Shown in pieces: positions 52,168 to 62,355 of a stretch of 64,000 bases of DNA. Made by a program: the position numbers and the translations under genes. This DNA comes from Sphingobacteriaceae bacterium (GTDB lineage Bacteria > Bacteroidota > Bacteroidia > Sphingobacteriales > Sphingobacteriaceae). The DNA is taken from contig JAQSWM010000003.1 in NCBI GenBank assembly GCA_029266635.1, positions 186,001-250,000 of the forward strand. Reading direction: 5' to 3'. The notes beneath the pieces were generated by a model that was given only the letters and a program-made list of their open reading frames with translations, made no database searches and was not told the origin of the DNA. Numbering within the stretch: position 1 is the stretch's first letter; each line of letters opens with the position of its first letter.

Positions 52168-55116
52168 ATGTTCCTCCCGGGAAACCCGCTGCCCTCCTTT
52201 CGATTATTCTTATACACAGCTTTGTTTCTCATGGCTGTGCTTCCTTTAAACGGTTATTCCCAAAAATATAATTTCACGCATTACAATGTTGAGAATGGGC
52301 TCTCCCAATCGCAAATCTTAAAAATTTACCAGGACAGAGACCACTACCTGTGGCTCGGCTCCTTCGGCGGCGCAAGCCGTTTCGACGGGACGGAATTCGT
52401 TTCCATCAATAAGTCGGATGGCTTGCCTGACAATGTAGTTACAGCGATTTTAAAAGATAAGCGGGGCAATGTGTGGATGGGCACGGAAGCAGGGCTGAGC
52501 TGTATCCGCGGGAGCAAAGTTTCCACCTACACCATCCCCAATGATGCGGACCGAACCTGGATACGCAGCATAGCCGAGGACAAAAATGGAGATATCCTCT
52601 TCATCAGAAAGTCGAAGCTTTACATCTTCAGGAGTGGTAAAATAATCCCGTCTGTGATTACCGGAGCAGGCGAATACATCGTTGCAATGTCGGGAACAGC
52701 ATCCGGCAATATCTACGCCTCTGTATTTGGCAAAGGGATATTTAGCCTTCAAAGCAGTAAATGGGTACAGAAGGTTCGGATAACAGACAGCGTGTTGGTC
52801 ACAGGCATTGTTCCAGACAGGCTGAAATCCGATAAGTTCTATCTGCTTTCGCCGAAGCAAATCTATGTTGCTGAAAATGGGGGCAAGAAACCTTACACTC
52901 ACCCGATGCTTGACACGGTGCAGGAACCTCTTTTTTCGCTGGGTCAGGATGTTCACGGAAACTTATGGGTGGGCACAAACAATGGTGCTTATTACCTCAG
53001 GCTGAAAGATCCCGTGCACTTTGTAACCGAAAATGGATTTACAAATAATGCAGTAACAGACATCTACAGGGATTTTGAGGGTAATATGTGGCTTTGTACC
53101 GATGGACAGGGCATTTTCAAGTATGATGGAGATGCTTTCTTCAGCTATGAGAAGTTCAACGGAAAGATCCACAGCATTATGGGGATAGCGAGAGATAACT
53201 CTAAAAATATCTGGATGGGCAGTTTCACAGACGGGCTGATCAGATATGACGGGAGAAACTTCAAAACCGTACTGATACCCGACAATTCCGACGCTCAGAA
53301 AATAAACTGCCTGTATAATGACCCGAATAAAGGGCTGCTGATAGGTACGGTAAACGGGTTGTGGAGCTATAATGGAGCGTTTACAAATCTCACCAAAACC
53401 AAAGGCCCCGAAATTGTTCATTCGGTAATCACAGACCAAAGCGGCACAATCTGGATGGCATCGCCCACGGGCTGTTTTTACCTGGACAAGCGAGATCCTG
53501 TAAAAGTTACGGGAGCTGATTATTCAAGTACTGCCTTGCTCGAAGCCGGGAAGGATTCGATACTAACAGGCACCAACCATGGCATATTTTTAATCAAGGG
53601 GAAGCGCTACCGCGATTTCAGCATTAAGCCTCTGGAAAACTCATCGATACTCTGCCTGCTGAAGTATAAAAACACTGTTCTGGCGGGCACTTTTGGCGAC
53701 GGGCTTTACATCATCGACCCGCGCACCAGAAGGTCAAAAAAGATAGATGTGAAGAACGGGCTATATTCTAACGATATCTATAGCCTCACGATGGATGGCC
53801 GCGGACAGGTTTGGGCAGGTGGCGGACGTGGGGTAAACAGGATAGCGGTAGACGTTAACAAACTTGAACTTTCGGTATTGAATGATGTTTCAGCGCCGGC
53901 GCTGATAGAATGTAACCAAAATTCAATTCTAAGTGCGGGCGGGAAGGTTTGGGTGGGCTCAACCAAAGGACTGTACATTTACAATGCAAGCGGCGACCTT
54001 CACAACAGTAAGCCATACATCAACATAGAATCTGTACGGGTTTTCGGACAGGCGAGGGTAAATGGCAAACTGCCGGCGGTCAGATTATTCCGAACTGGTG
54101 TTGCTCAGCCGCTGCAGCTCAAATCGTCCGACAACCGGATCGTGATATCGTTCAGGGGCATTTACTTCACTAATCCTACCGACGTAGCCTACCAATACCG
54201 GCTCAAAGGCCTGGATTCTGATTTCAGCCAGCCAATAAAGCGGGACATGATCGAATATCCATCGCTGCTGCCGGGTTCTTATACGTTTGAAGTAAAGGCT
54301 GTAGCGGGAGGACAGGTATCAAACATCAGGAGTTTTTCGTTTGAGATCACGCCTCCATTCTACCAAACGATTCTTTTCAGAGTTTCCATGATGATCGTGC
54401 TGATAGGCAGCATTGTGGGCGTGCAGTATTACATTACATCTGCCAGGGCCAGACAGCAAAAATTGCTTGCGGCGATAAAGCACGAAGAGCAATTAAAGAT
54501 CAGGCAACAAACTGCTGAAGACTTTCATGATGACATCGGTAATAAACTAACCAGGATCAGCATACTTTCTGATATGCTCAACAAGAAGGTTGGGGAAGAA
54601 AGCGAAGATCAAAGGCGACTCATCTCGCAAATCAAGGAAAACGCAGCAACACTTTACAGCGGTGCGAAAGACATCCTGTGGGCACTTGATCCGCAAAGCG
54701 ATAACCTGTACGAGGTGCTTGAACACATAAAAGAGTATGGCACTGACCTTTTCAGCGACAGCGATGTGGACTTCCATTTTGCGCCTATTGATAAGAAGTA
54801 CCGGGGGCGGCCTTTGCCCATGGAATACAGCCGGAACATCAGCATGATTTTCCGCGAACTGCTCGGCAATATTTTCAAGCATGCTGAAGCCCGCAACGTG
54901 TATGTGGAAGTGGGCCGACCAAATGGGAGCGTAGAAATATGCCTTCGTGATGACGGCAAAGGTTATGACACGGAAGCTAACAACCGGGGAAGAGGGCTTG
55001 GCAATATCAGGCTGAGAGCTCAGCGCATAAACAGTGCGGTAAAGTTTAGTTCAGAGCCGGGTAAAGGCAGCAAAACTATACTGACCATAAACTTAGACCC
55101 ATCCAGATACGCATAA
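52168..55116 (+). CDS. Sensor histidine kinase with periplasmic two-component-regulator propeller and Y_Y_Y domain
   Basis: 982 aa from ATG 52168; a TTG at 52138 would add 10 residues. The signal region is FRLFLYTALFLMAVLPLNGYSQ. The periplasmic part holds repeated propeller blades (DRDHYLWLGSFGGASRFDG, DKRGNVWMGTEAGLSCI, DVHGNLWVGTNNGAYYL, DFEGNMWLCTDGQGIFKYDG and more). A Y_Y_Y domain near 660-740 follows, then one membrane helix (ILFRVSMMIVLIGSIVGVQYY). The kinase is the HisKA_3 type with phospho-acceptor His787 in DFHDDIGNKLTRIS. The HATPase has ELLGNIFKHAEA, DDGKGYD and GRGLGNI. It senses a periplasmic signal and phosphorylates the LuxR-type regulator encoded 3 bases downstream. Confidence 0.95.
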   Translation: MFLPGNPLPSFRLFLYTALFLMAVLPLNGYSQKYNFTHYNVENGLSQSQILKIYQDRDHYLWLGSFGGASRFDGTEFVSINKSDGLPDNVVTAILKDKRGNVWMGTEAGLSCIRGSKVSTYTIPNDADRTWIRSIAEDKNGDILFIRKSKLYIFRSGKIIPSVITGAGEYIVAMSGTASGNIYASVFGKGIFSLQSSKWVQKVRITDSVLVTGIVPDRLKSDKFYLLSPKQIYVAENGGKKPYTHPMLDTVQEPLFSLGQDVHGNLWVGTNNGAYYLRLKDPVHFVTENGFTNNAVTDIYRDFEGNMWLCTDGQGIFKYDGDAFFSYEKFNGKIHSIMGIARDNSKNIWMGSFTDGLIRYDGRNFKTVLIPDNSDAQKINCLYNDPNKGLLIGTVNGLWSYNGAFTNLTKTKGPEIVHSVITDQSGTIWMASPTGCFYLDKRDPVKVTGADYSSTALLEAGKDSILTGTNHGIFLIKGKRYRDFSIKPLENSSILCLLKYKNTVLAGTFGDGLYIIDPRTRRSKKIDVKNGLYSNDIYSLTMDGRGQVWAGGGRGVNRIAVDVNKLELSVLNDVSAPALIECNQNSILSAGGKVWVGSTKGLYIYNASGDLHNSKPYINIESVRVFGQARVNGKLPAVRLFRTGVAQPLQLKSSDNRIVISFRGIYFTNPTDVAYQYRLKGLDSDFSQPIKRDMIEYPSLLPGSYTFEVKAVAGGQVSNIRSFSFEITPPFYQTILFRVSMMIVLIGSIVGVQYYITSARARQQKLLAAIKHEEQLKIRQQTAEDFHDDIGNKLTRISILSDMLNKKVGEESEDQRRLISQIKENAATLYSGAKDILWALDPQSDNLYEVLEHIKEYGTDLFSDSDVDFHFAPIDKKYRGRPLPMEYSRNISMIFRELLGNIFKHAEARNVYVEVGRPNGSVEICLRDDGKGYDTEANNRGRGLGNIRLRAQRINSAVKFSSEPGKGSKTILTINLDPSRYA

Positions 55117-55119
55117 ACC

Positions 55120-55743
55120 ATGAGCAGCATCAGAGTTGTTATTATTGAAGACGACGATACCATCCGCGGAGGCTATTGTTTTCTGATCGATGAAGAAGAA
55201 GGTTTTGAAGTAATAAACGCTTATGCATCTTTTGAAGAAGCAACGAAAAAACTCCAGGGAGACAATCCGGATGTGATTGTGCTGGACGTTGAGCTTCCGG
55301 GAATGAACGGGATAGAGGCGCTGCCGCGGATCAAAAAGCTTGTGCCGAAAGCATCGGTTCTGATGCTTACAGTGTATGATTCTGAAAAGACGGTTTTTGA
55401 TGCGCTGGCCCAAGGCGCATCCGGCTATCTTACCAAAGACAGCTCGGCTGATAAGATTGTTTCAGCCATACGCGAAGCGCACGAGGGCGGCGGCCCAATG
55501 AGCGTAAATATTGCCAGGCTTGTCATAAAGTCATTCAGGAGGAACCAGGATTCGCCACTCTCTAAACGGGAAACTCAGATATTAGAGATGGTGAGCATCG
55601 GCAAAAGCCGCAGCCAGATAGCCAGGGAACTGTTCATTGATCTGGAAACAGTGAAATCGCACATCAAAAACATCTACTTAAAGCTTGATGTGAATTCGCG
55701 TGCAGACGCTATCAAGACGGCCAAAGATAATAAGCTGATCTGA
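55120..55743 (+). CDS. NarL/LuxR-type response regulator
   Basis: 207 aa. The receiver has EDDD near residue 10, phospho-acceptor Asp56 in VIVLDVELPGMNG, and Lys in YLTKDSSADK. The C-terminal LuxR HTH is SKRETQILEMVSIGKSRSQI with SHIKNIYLKLDVNSRADAI. Three bases after the kinase stop codon; cognate partner of that kinase, both by spacing and because HisKA_3 kinases pair with LuxR-type regulators. Candidate target sites are described at 52109, 57048, 57121, 62951, 63574 and 63741. Confidence 0.96.
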   Translation: MSSIRVVIIEDDDTIRGGYCFLIDEEEGFEVINAYASFEEATKKLQGDNPDVIVLDVELPGMNGIEALPRIKKLVPKASVLMLTVYDSEKTVFDALAQGASGYLTKDSSADKIVSAIREAHEGGGPMSVNIARLVIKSFRRNQDSPLSKRETQILEMVSIGKSRSQIARELFIDLETVKSHIKNIYLKLDVNSRADAIKTAKDNKLI

Positions 55744-56631
55744 TCAGTTGAGCAAAGTTCCCTTTTCTGAATTCCTGAAGGTGCGTGGCGTTAGCTGATA
55801 GGTGTTTTTGAACAGCCTGATAAAGGAACTCGAACATTCGAAACCAATCAGATCCACAATTTCGTTTACCGGGTAATCTGTGTTTTTTAACAAGAACTTA
55901 GCCTGCATCAATCTTACCCGCATCAGATACTGGTGGGGCGAGCAGCCAAAAGCCTGCTTGAAAGTCCGCAGCAAATGATTTACGGATAAGCATGCCTGCC
56001 TGCTGAGATCTTCAAGGGTTATCTGATCGCTAAAATTGCTCAGGATGTAGTCTTTAGCTACGCTTAATCGCTTCAGTATCTCAACCTTGGTTTGCTTATT
56101 TAGAAAGCCGAGGCTGTTGCTTTTATCAATGACTTCGCGGTTGTATATTTTGTAGTAAAGCAAAAGGGAATGATGCATGTATTCGTTCAGGAGCATCTCA
56201 TTGTCCATTCCCGCATCAAAATGGCTTTTTAAGTGCATCAGGTTAAACTTCAGGTCGCCGGCAAGGGGATAGAGAGTTTCCAGAAAACGTGGATCATCGC
56301 CTTCCTGGCTAATGAACGGATTGTCCAGGAGAGAAGCGTCGCTGTGAGTCAGGCTTTGATGAAAGTTCTGAAGAAATCCTTTGTTGAAGAAAAGCGAAAA
56401 TGTGTTTGCCGGGAGGTGAGAATCGATCCGGCGGCTATACCTGGTGCCTTCGTTCACAACCAAAAAGCTGCCCGGATACACGTTCAGATTGCGTGAGCCT
56501 AGATTGTAGCTTTCATTGCCGTTAAAGACAAGGCGCATGGAGAAATCGCCCGACTGCTGCGGATAGAAAACGTCGCTTGCTGTTTCGCTATAAAGTTTAT
56601 TGTGGTTTTGTAATATCTTAAGAGTTTTCAT
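55744..56631 (-). CDS. AraC-family transcriptional regulator
   Basis: 295 aa. The N-terminal cupin-type effector domain (about 15-130) has FSMRLVFNGNESYNLGSRNLNVYPGSFLVVNEGT. The C-terminal double HTH has ITLEDLSRQACLSVNHLLRTFKQ, then FGCSPHQYLMRVRLMQAKFLL and VNEIVDLIGFECSSSFIRLFK. Its stop is base-to-base with the response regulator's stop (convergent). It overlaps the VOC gene by 4 bases; they form a minus-strand pair, so the regulator probably controls it. Confidence 0.94.
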   Translation of the reverse strand: MKTLKILQNHNKLYSETASDVFYPQQSGDFSMRLVFNGNESYNLGSRNLNVYPGSFLVVNEGTRYSRRIDSHLPANTFSLFFNKGFLQNFHQSLTHSDASLLDNPFISQEGDDPRFLETLYPLAGDLKFNLMHLKSHFDAGMDNEMLLNEYMHHSLLLYYKIYNREVIDKSNSLGFLNKQTKVEILKRLSVAKDYILSNFSDQITLEDLSRQACLSVNHLLRTFKQAFGCSPHQYLMRVRLMQAKFLLKNTDYPVNEIVDLIGFECSSSFIRLFKNTYQLTPRTFRNSEKGTLLN

Positions 56632-57011
56632 AAGTTTTCTGAATAGATGCGCTCCTCAAGGAGGGTGTAGCGGTTGCCATCAGTATCGGCAATCTCGGCA
56701 GTAAGCCCCAGATCGGTGTATTCGGGCTTTTTGATGATGTTGATCCCACGGTTCTGCAGGTCATGACAGTCCCGAAGGCAGTCTTCTGTATTGATGATAA
56801 TCGGAGAAGGGCAGGTCTTTTGTGCTTCGGTGCCTTTTAGAAGCAAAAAACACGACTCAGCTGTATCGTTCTCTCCAACAATTATTCCTTCCTGCCCATC
56901 CACCAATGTTGTCTGCTGGCAGAATGAAAAGCCAAGCATGTCAACCAGGAAATCCCTGACTTTTTCAGGCCTGTTAACCAATACGGGTGTATATTTTACC
57001 TTCAGGTGCAT
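56628..57011 (-). CDS. VOC-family (glyoxalase/bleomycin-resistance-like) protein
   Basis: 127 aa, one vicinal-oxygen-chelate domain pair: VKYTPVLVNRPEKVRDFLVDMLGFSF, LVDGQEGIIVGE, PIIINTEDCLRDCHDLQNRGINII, and AEIADTDGNRYTLLEER at the C-terminus, with the typical metal-ligand Glu. Substrate unknown. First gene of the AraC/VOC pair; an operator-like palindrome lies 37 bases upstream at 57048-57069. The AraC gene follows with a 4-base overlap. Confidence 0.88.
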   Translation of the reverse strand: MHLKVKYTPVLVNRPEKVRDFLVDMLGFSFCQQTTLVDGQEGIIVGENDTAESCFLLLKGTEAQKTCPSPIIINTEDCLRDCHDLQNRGINIIKKPEYTDLGLTAEIADTDGNRYTLLEERIYSENL

Positions 57012-57047
57012 TGTTAACCAAAATTACCTGCAATTAAAAGGGCAGGC

Positions 57048-57069
57048 ATCACCCCATGCGGGGGATTTT
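57048..57069. promoter_or_regulatory. Candidate operator between the VOC and SusC genes (1)
   Basis: ATCACCCC-ATGC-GGGGGATTTT is an imperfect palindrome of the same type as 52115-52132. It is placed where it could serve the divergent VOC/AraC unit. Confidence 0.4.
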
Positions 57070-57120
57070 ATAAGGATTCTTCATTTTTTCTTAAAGAAAT
57101 TTCATTGAAAAAGTATCCAA

Positions 57121-57168
57121 AAATCCCTTTTACCGGGTGGAGAAGCGATAAAGGTGATTTTCGCATAT
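57121..57168. promoter_or_regulatory. Candidate operator between the VOC and SusC genes (2)
   Basis: AAATCCC-TTTTACC-GGGTGGAGAA at 57121-57144 is followed by GGTGATTTTCGCATAT at 57153-57168. The second part recurs almost exactly at 63741-63756 (AGTGATCTTCGCATAC). Confidence 0.45.
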
Positions 57169-57269
57169 TTCAGCTTTTGCAGCATTTCTAATATTGAAGC
57201 CGTAAGGTGAAGCTTCGGCTGCTGCGACCCGGATAGCAACTTCGCTTCATCAAAAAACAGGGTTTGCTT

Positions 57270-57476
57270 ATGAAAAACACATTGCTCATTCCTGCTGCGG
57301 GAGTTGCTTTCTTGATTGCATCTGCTATTGCATGCAAGCTATCTGTACATCGCAACCCGGAGACAGCTATGTTAAATCCCCGGAGCACAGTACGCCGCAT
57401 CCAGCCGCATGGACCTGATTCTATTCCCCTGCTTCCAAAGCCTAATATGCGCCAGAGTGCCAAAAAGGTGATTTAA
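57270..57476 (+). CDS. Short hypothetical, possible lipoprotein
   Basis: 68 aa from ATG 57270 (a TTG two codons earlier gives 70). MKNTLLIPAAGVAFLIASAIACKLS looks like a signal ending in a lipobox-like AIAC. The rest is short and Pro-rich (HGPDSIPLLPKPNMRQS) with no known fold. It lies between the VOC and SusC genes. It may be a real small lipoprotein or just an open frame; coding evidence is weak. Confidence 0.45.
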   Translation: MKNTLLIPAAGVAFLIASAIACKLSVHRNPETAMLNPRSTVRRIQPHGPDSIPLLPKPNMRQSAKKVI

Positions 57477-57637
57477 GCATATCCGCTGAATCTTAATGAC
57501 GCGACCTTTCGCTTTGCTATTCTATCGTGAATGGCGTGGCCTTTAGTTTATACAAACAATATGATAAGAAGAACAGCACCACCATGATGGCCTCTTCGTT
57601 ACCAGGCAATCAAAACAGAAAACGTAATAAAACAGAT

Positions 57638-60600
57638 ATGAAAGAAAAATTACTATACTTAATTCTCCTGGGGCTTGTAATAGTTAACTATTCCTTTGCT
57701 CAAACCAGAACAATAAGCGGAAAGGTTACCGCACAAGACGACGGGCTTCCATTGCCCGGGGCAACCGTAACAGTTAAAGGCACCAGTACCGGAGTTCAAA
57801 CCGGCAGCGACGGAACTTACCGTATCTCTCTTCCAAATGGCAGCGGAACTCTGGTGTTTAATTTTATAGGCTTTGCTTCCAAAGAAGTAGCTGTCACTAA
57901 CCAGGAAGTGGTTAATGTGGTGCTTAGCACAGACACCCGGGCTCTTACCGAAGTGGTAGTAACGGCACTGGGTATTACAAGACAGGAAAAAACGCTCGGT
58001 TACTCAGCTACAACCGTAAGAAGCGATGACCTTACCGCCGCCAAAAACGTTAACGTGATGAGCGGGGTCCAAGGCAAAGTTGCCGGTGTTGCCATCTCTA
58101 ATGCAGGTGCAGCAGGCGGTTCAACCAAAGTGATTATCCGCGGCGTTTCTTCTTTTAACGGCGGTAATAATCCTTTGTACGTTGTGGATGGCGTTCCGAT
58201 CAACAACACTGCACGCACAAACACCTATACAGGAGGGCTAGAAACCCGCCAGTTTGAACGCTCGCTGGATTTCGGAAACCAGGCAGACGATATTAACCCG
58301 GAGGATGTTGAATCTGTAACTATCCTGAAGGGTGCATCTGCAACAGCCCTATATGGCTCGAGGGCTGCGCACGGTGTGGTTATGGTGACTACTAAAAGTG
58401 GTAAGCTGAACCAAAAACTCCAGGTTGTTTATACAGGTGCTTACAACAACAGCAATGTTCTAAGGGTACCTCAAACGCAAAATATGTTTGGTCAGGGCTG
58501 GCCGTTTTTCGACAATATCGAAAATGGTTCATGGGGACCAAAACTTAGCGGAAGGGTACAAGACTGGGGGGCTCCGGTAGACGGCGTTAGCCGCCAGAAA
58601 GCCTATTCGTATGTAGAAAACAATGTCCGTGATTTTTACGATACGGGAAATGATTTTACCAACTCGATCTCTCTATCCGGGGGCGGCGCAAACAACTCGT
58701 TTGCATTCACCTACTCCAATACAGGCCAAAACGGAGTTGTGCCAACAGACGCTGATAAGTTTTCACGGAACAATTTCTCGCTCCGCGGTAATTCAAAATA
58801 TGGCAAGTTTGAATCAAACTACAGCCTGAATTATGTGCGCAGAGATATGAATATGGTATTTTCCGGGCAGGGCACCAGCGATGGTGGCGCAACCTTGTAC
58901 CAGGAATTACTTCAGATACCTGTGGATATTCCGCTGTCGCAGTTGAAAGATTATCGTAATGTCTATAACAATGAGGATAACTATTTTACTGCTTACGCTG
59001 AAAATCCGTACTTCATCCTGGACCAAAATGGTGCAGCTTTAAAAGACGACCGGGTATTTGGCAAGCTTGATTTTTCCTACGGTATTGCTCGCGGGCTTAA
59101 AGCAGTTGCCCGGATTGGTGGCGACTTTGCAAACGCCCGCATTGATGACCATGGTGCTGTAGTTAAATTCTCCCCGGGCTCATACTCTGCTAATGGCGGA
59201 AAAACCGGAACTACCGGCAGATACTCTGAGAGCTACAGAAAAGATAATCAAATTGATGCTAACCTGTTGTTGCAAGGCGACTACAACCTTACTTCTGATA
59301 TCTCCCTCGGTGGTGTTTTAGGTTATAACTATAATCAGAGAGGTTACACTTATCTTACTTCGAGCGTTTCGAGCCTTGACGTGCCCGAATGGTATAGCTT
59401 AGCTAATACAAGCGGCAGTATAGTATCAGATTCTTATCTGAGCAAAAGGCGCCTGATGGCAGGTTACGGAAGCTTAGACTTTGGATTCAAAGATTTCTGG
59501 TTTGTGAACTTGTCATTGCGTAATGACTGGTCTTCTACTTTACCAAAGGACAACCGCAGTTATTTCTACTCAGGCATCAATACCTCATTAGTAGTGACAG
59601 ACTGGTTTAAAAACCTGCAGAATGATAAACTGAGCTTCCTTAAACTTCGTGGAGCATGGGGACAAACAGGTACAGATGCTGATCCATACTTGACGCGTAC
59701 CAACTTTATCACAGCAAAACCACAGTTGCCTTTTGGCGATGTTACATTCCCGATCGGAGGAATTGCCGGTGTTACTGAAAGCAATAACCAGGGAAACCAG
59801 GTGCTGAAGCCTGAGATCACCACGGAGTTTGAAGTCGGTCTAGATACCCGTTGGTTTAACAGCCGCGTGGGATTAGACCTGTCATTCTACAATCGTAAAA
59901 CCAAGGATCAGATCATCAGCGCAAACTTCCCTGCAGAATCAGGTTACTCTTTCCGTACGCTAAACGTAGGAAATATACAGAACCGCGGCTTCGAAGCGCA
60001 GTTAAGCCTTGTTCCTGTTAAGACGAGAGATTTCAGATGGGAGCTTGCGACAAACTTCACTACCAACAAGAGCAAAGTGCTTTCACTTTACGGAGGTGCT
60101 CAGGAATTACTGATCACCAGTGCTTACTCGGTGGATTATGTAGCACGTGTTGGCGAGCCGTTGGGTATCTTCCGGGTGCCCGCTTTAGAAGTTGTACAAA
60201 GCGGACCATTTGCGGGAAAAACAGTTGTGGCCGCTAACGGCTTCCAGAAAATCAACAACAACGCTAAGGATGACTTGGGCACCTCAAACCCGGACTTTAT
60301 AATGGGCTTCAATAACAGCCTTAGCTATAAGAACTTCTCTTTAGGTGCTGTGGTTGACTGGAGAAAAGGCGGCAAGTTCTATTCTTATACAAAACAGCTA
60401 AGCACATTCGTTGGAAACGATCCGCAAACAACTTTCAATCAACGTGAGCCGTTCCTGGTTCCGAACTCGGTTAAGGAAGTTGTTACAGGCGGCCTGACAT
60501 TTTATGTAGAAAACAACATAGGCATTCCGGCTACAAGCATTTACGGCTACTGGTATGGAAATACCAACCAGTACATGTACAGAAATTATGTAATTGACCG

Positions 60601-60850
60601 TGATTACGTGAAACTGCGTGAATTGGTATTTACCTATTCTTTACCTAAAGCTTTGGTAACAAGAGCTAAACTTTCAAAAGTTGATTTCAGCCTTATCGGA
60701 AGAAACCTGCTGTTATTTACACCTAAATCAAACAATGTAATCGATCCTGAAGGAACCAACTATGGTAATGATATTACCTCGGAATTTGGTGAATTTGGAA
60801 CAGGCCCAACCATGCGGACTTACGGTGCAAGTTTGAAAGTCACTTTCTAA
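57638..60850 (+). CDS. SusC/RagA-type TonB-dependent outer-membrane transporter
   Basis: 1070 aa from ATG 57638, giving signal peptide MKEKLLYLILLGLVIVNYSFAQ; upstream in-frame Mets would give a 37-residue polar leader. The N-terminus has a CarboxypepD_reg-like domain (TISGKVTAQDDGLPLPGATV). The plug follows with SGVQGKVAGVAISNAGAAGG, IIRGVSSFNGGNNPLYVVDG and ILKGASATALYGSRAAHGV. The barrel ends in GPTMRTYGASLKVTF. It imports oligomeric nutrients with its SusD partner, 10 bases downstream. The substrate is not evident, because no glycoside hydrolase gene is linked. Confidence 0.97.
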   Translation: MKEKLLYLILLGLVIVNYSFAQTRTISGKVTAQDDGLPLPGATVTVKGTSTGVQTGSDGTYRISLPNGSGTLVFNFIGFASKEVAVTNQEVVNVVLSTDTRALTEVVVTALGITRQEKTLGYSATTVRSDDLTAAKNVNVMSGVQGKVAGVAISNAGAAGGSTKVIIRGVSSFNGGNNPLYVVDGVPINNTARTNTYTGGLETRQFERSLDFGNQADDINPEDVESVTILKGASATALYGSRAAHGVVMVTTKSGKLNQKLQVVYTGAYNNSNVLRVPQTQNMFGQGWPFFDNIENGSWGPKLSGRVQDWGAPVDGVSRQKAYSYVENNVRDFYDTGNDFTNSISLSGGGANNSFAFTYSNTGQNGVVPTDADKFSRNNFSLRGNSKYGKFESNYSLNYVRRDMNMVFSGQGTSDGGATLYQELLQIPVDIPLSQLKDYRNVYNNEDNYFTAYAENPYFILDQNGAALKDDRVFGKLDFSYGIARGLKAVARIGGDFANARIDDHGAVVKFSPGSYSANGGKTGTTGRYSESYRKDNQIDANLLLQGDYNLTSDISLGGVLGYNYNQRGYTYLTSSVSSLDVPEWYSLANTSGSIVSDSYLSKRRLMAGYGSLDFGFKDFWFVNLSLRNDWSSTLPKDNRSYFYSGINTSLVVTDWFKNLQNDKLSFLKLRGAWGQTGTDADPYLTRTNFITAKPQLPFGDVTFPIGGIAGVTESNNQGNQVLKPEITTEFEVGLDTRWFNSRVGLDLSFYNRKTKDQIISANFPAESGYSFRTLNVGNIQNRGFEAQLSLVPVKTRDFRWELATNFTTNKSKVLSLYGGAQELLITSAYSVDYVARVGEPLGIFRVPALEVVQSGPFAGKTVVAANGFQKINNNAKDDLGTSNPDFIMGFNNSLSYKNFSLGAVVDWRKGGKFYSYTKQLSTFVGNDPQTTFNQREPFLVPNSVKEVVTGGLTFYVENNIGIPATSIYGYWYGNTNQYMYRNYVIDRDYVKLRELVFTYSLPKALVTRAKLSKVDFSLIGRNLLLFTPKSNNVIDPEGTNYGNDITSEFGEFGTGPTMRTYGASLKVTF

Positions 60851-60860
60851 AATAAATACG

Positions 60861-62333
60861 ATGAATAAGCAAAAACTCAAATTACTTGCCGGTATCATCA
60901 TGCTGTTCTCTATGACGGCATGCGAGAAGGCACTAGATATCAATGATAATCCGAACTATGTTGCCGATGCTGCGCCGAGCCTTCTGCTGCCCTCAGGCAC
61001 AATGTTTTCGGCATCGCGGATTGGCGGCGAATACCAGCTCCTGGGCGGTATCTGGGCACAGCATTACGCTCAGAATAATAACTCAAGCCAATACCGGACA
61101 ATAGATTCATATAATCTCACCAACTCGGCTTTTAATACTGCCTGGAGCAGTATGTGGGCAGGCGGGCTAAAGGATCTAAAGTCTGTGATGGAGAAGACCA
61201 AGGTTTCAGGGCAGTGGAGCTACTATGTTGCCGCTGAGGTTACTTCTGCTTTCGATTTTCATATTCTTAACGACCTGTACGGAGCCATTCCCATTACTGA
61301 AGGCTTAGATCTCGACAACTTTGCAAACCCAAAGTTTGTTGACAGCAAAGAGGTGAATGCAATAATCATCAATATGCTAAATGATGCTATTGCTAAGAAG
61401 GCTGATGCGACTGCTTCAGAATCTATGGGCAACTCTGATATCATCTTCAAGGGAGATATTAATAACTGGATCAAATTCGCAAAGTCGTTGAAGCTCAAAA
61501 TCCTGATGAGAGACTTCGCTGCCAACCAAGCTGCGATCCAGGCCTTGCTGACGGAGAATGACCTGTTAACAGTAGACGCTAAAGTTGATATTTTCACTGA
61601 TGTTGAGCACAAGTCTAATCCGCTGTATGAGCAAGATCAGCGTAAGCTCAACACAAATTCCAACCTGCGTGCTAGCAATACATTGCTGAAATACTTGCTG
61701 GCGAAAAATGATCCACGTATTTCATCATTCTTCTATCCTACAGATCAAAGTACGACCAACCCTGCTTTGCCGAAATATGTAGGTTTAGAACAAGGTGATT
61801 ATACTGCGAACGGTATTTCGAATGCACAAACCTCGCGGGCTAAATTGGATGCAACAGACCCGGTTTACTTCATGTCGGCTGCTGAAGTTGCCTTCCTGAA
61901 AGCTGAAGCTTATGCACGCCTAAACAACGCTGCCCAGGCCAAAACTAATTACGATACCGGGGTTACGCTTGCGTTCCAACGCTGGGGACAAAATGCCGCT
62001 CCGTTTATCGCGGCCGGAGGTGCTTACGCCTTTGTAGCGGGAACCGTAGAGAAAATGGTTGAGCAAATTATAACTCAAAAGTGGGTTGCTTCCACCCGTA
62101 CGCAGGCATGGGATGCCTTCTTTGATCAGAACCGCACCGGATACCCTGCTGTGAGCCCGGTAGCTACCACAAGCGCAACGTACGTTCCGGGACAATACAC
62201 GATTTCAGTGAATACTGTGCTACCAGCCGGCGAGCTGCCAAGGAGGTTGTTGTTCCCTAAAAACTCCAGCGATTACAACACCAACACGCCGAAGGTGGTT
62301 CCGGAAAGCCAGAAAATGTGGTGGCATAAATAG
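60861..62333 (+). CDS. SusD/RagB-type outer-membrane nutrient-binding lipoprotein
   Basis: 490 aa. Lipoprotein signal KLLAGIIMLFSMTACEKAL with Cys about residue 21. SusD-like-2 type: LDINDNPNYVADAAPSLLLPSG at the N-terminus, LLGGIWAQHYAQNNNSSQYR, and VYFMSAAEVAFLKAEAYARLNNAAQAKTNYDTGV in the TPR-like part. The C-terminus reads RRLLFPKNSSDYNTNTPKVV. It binds ligand on the cell surface and passes it to SusC. Translation is probably coupled to the SusC gene (10-base gap). Confidence 0.96.
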   Translation: MNKQKLKLLAGIIMLFSMTACEKALDINDNPNYVADAAPSLLLPSGTMFSASRIGGEYQLLGGIWAQHYAQNNNSSQYRTIDSYNLTNSAFNTAWSSMWAGGLKDLKSVMEKTKVSGQWSYYVAAEVTSAFDFHILNDLYGAIPITEGLDLDNFANPKFVDSKEVNAIIINMLNDAIAKKADATASESMGNSDIIFKGDINNWIKFAKSLKLKILMRDFAANQAAIQALLTENDLLTVDAKVDIFTDVEHKSNPLYEQDQRKLNTNSNLRASNTLLKYLLAKNDPRISSFFYPTDQSTTNPALPKYVGLEQGDYTANGISNAQTSRAKLDATDPVYFMSAAEVAFLKAEAYARLNNAAQAKTNYDTGVTLAFQRWGQNAAPFIAAGGAYAFVAGTVEKMVEQIITQKWVASTRTQAWDAFFDQNRTGYPAVSPVATTSATYVPGQYTISVNTVLPAGELPRRLLFPKNSSDYNTNTPKVVPESQKMWWHK

Positions 62334-62355
62334 TAACAATCTAATTAGAAAGAAC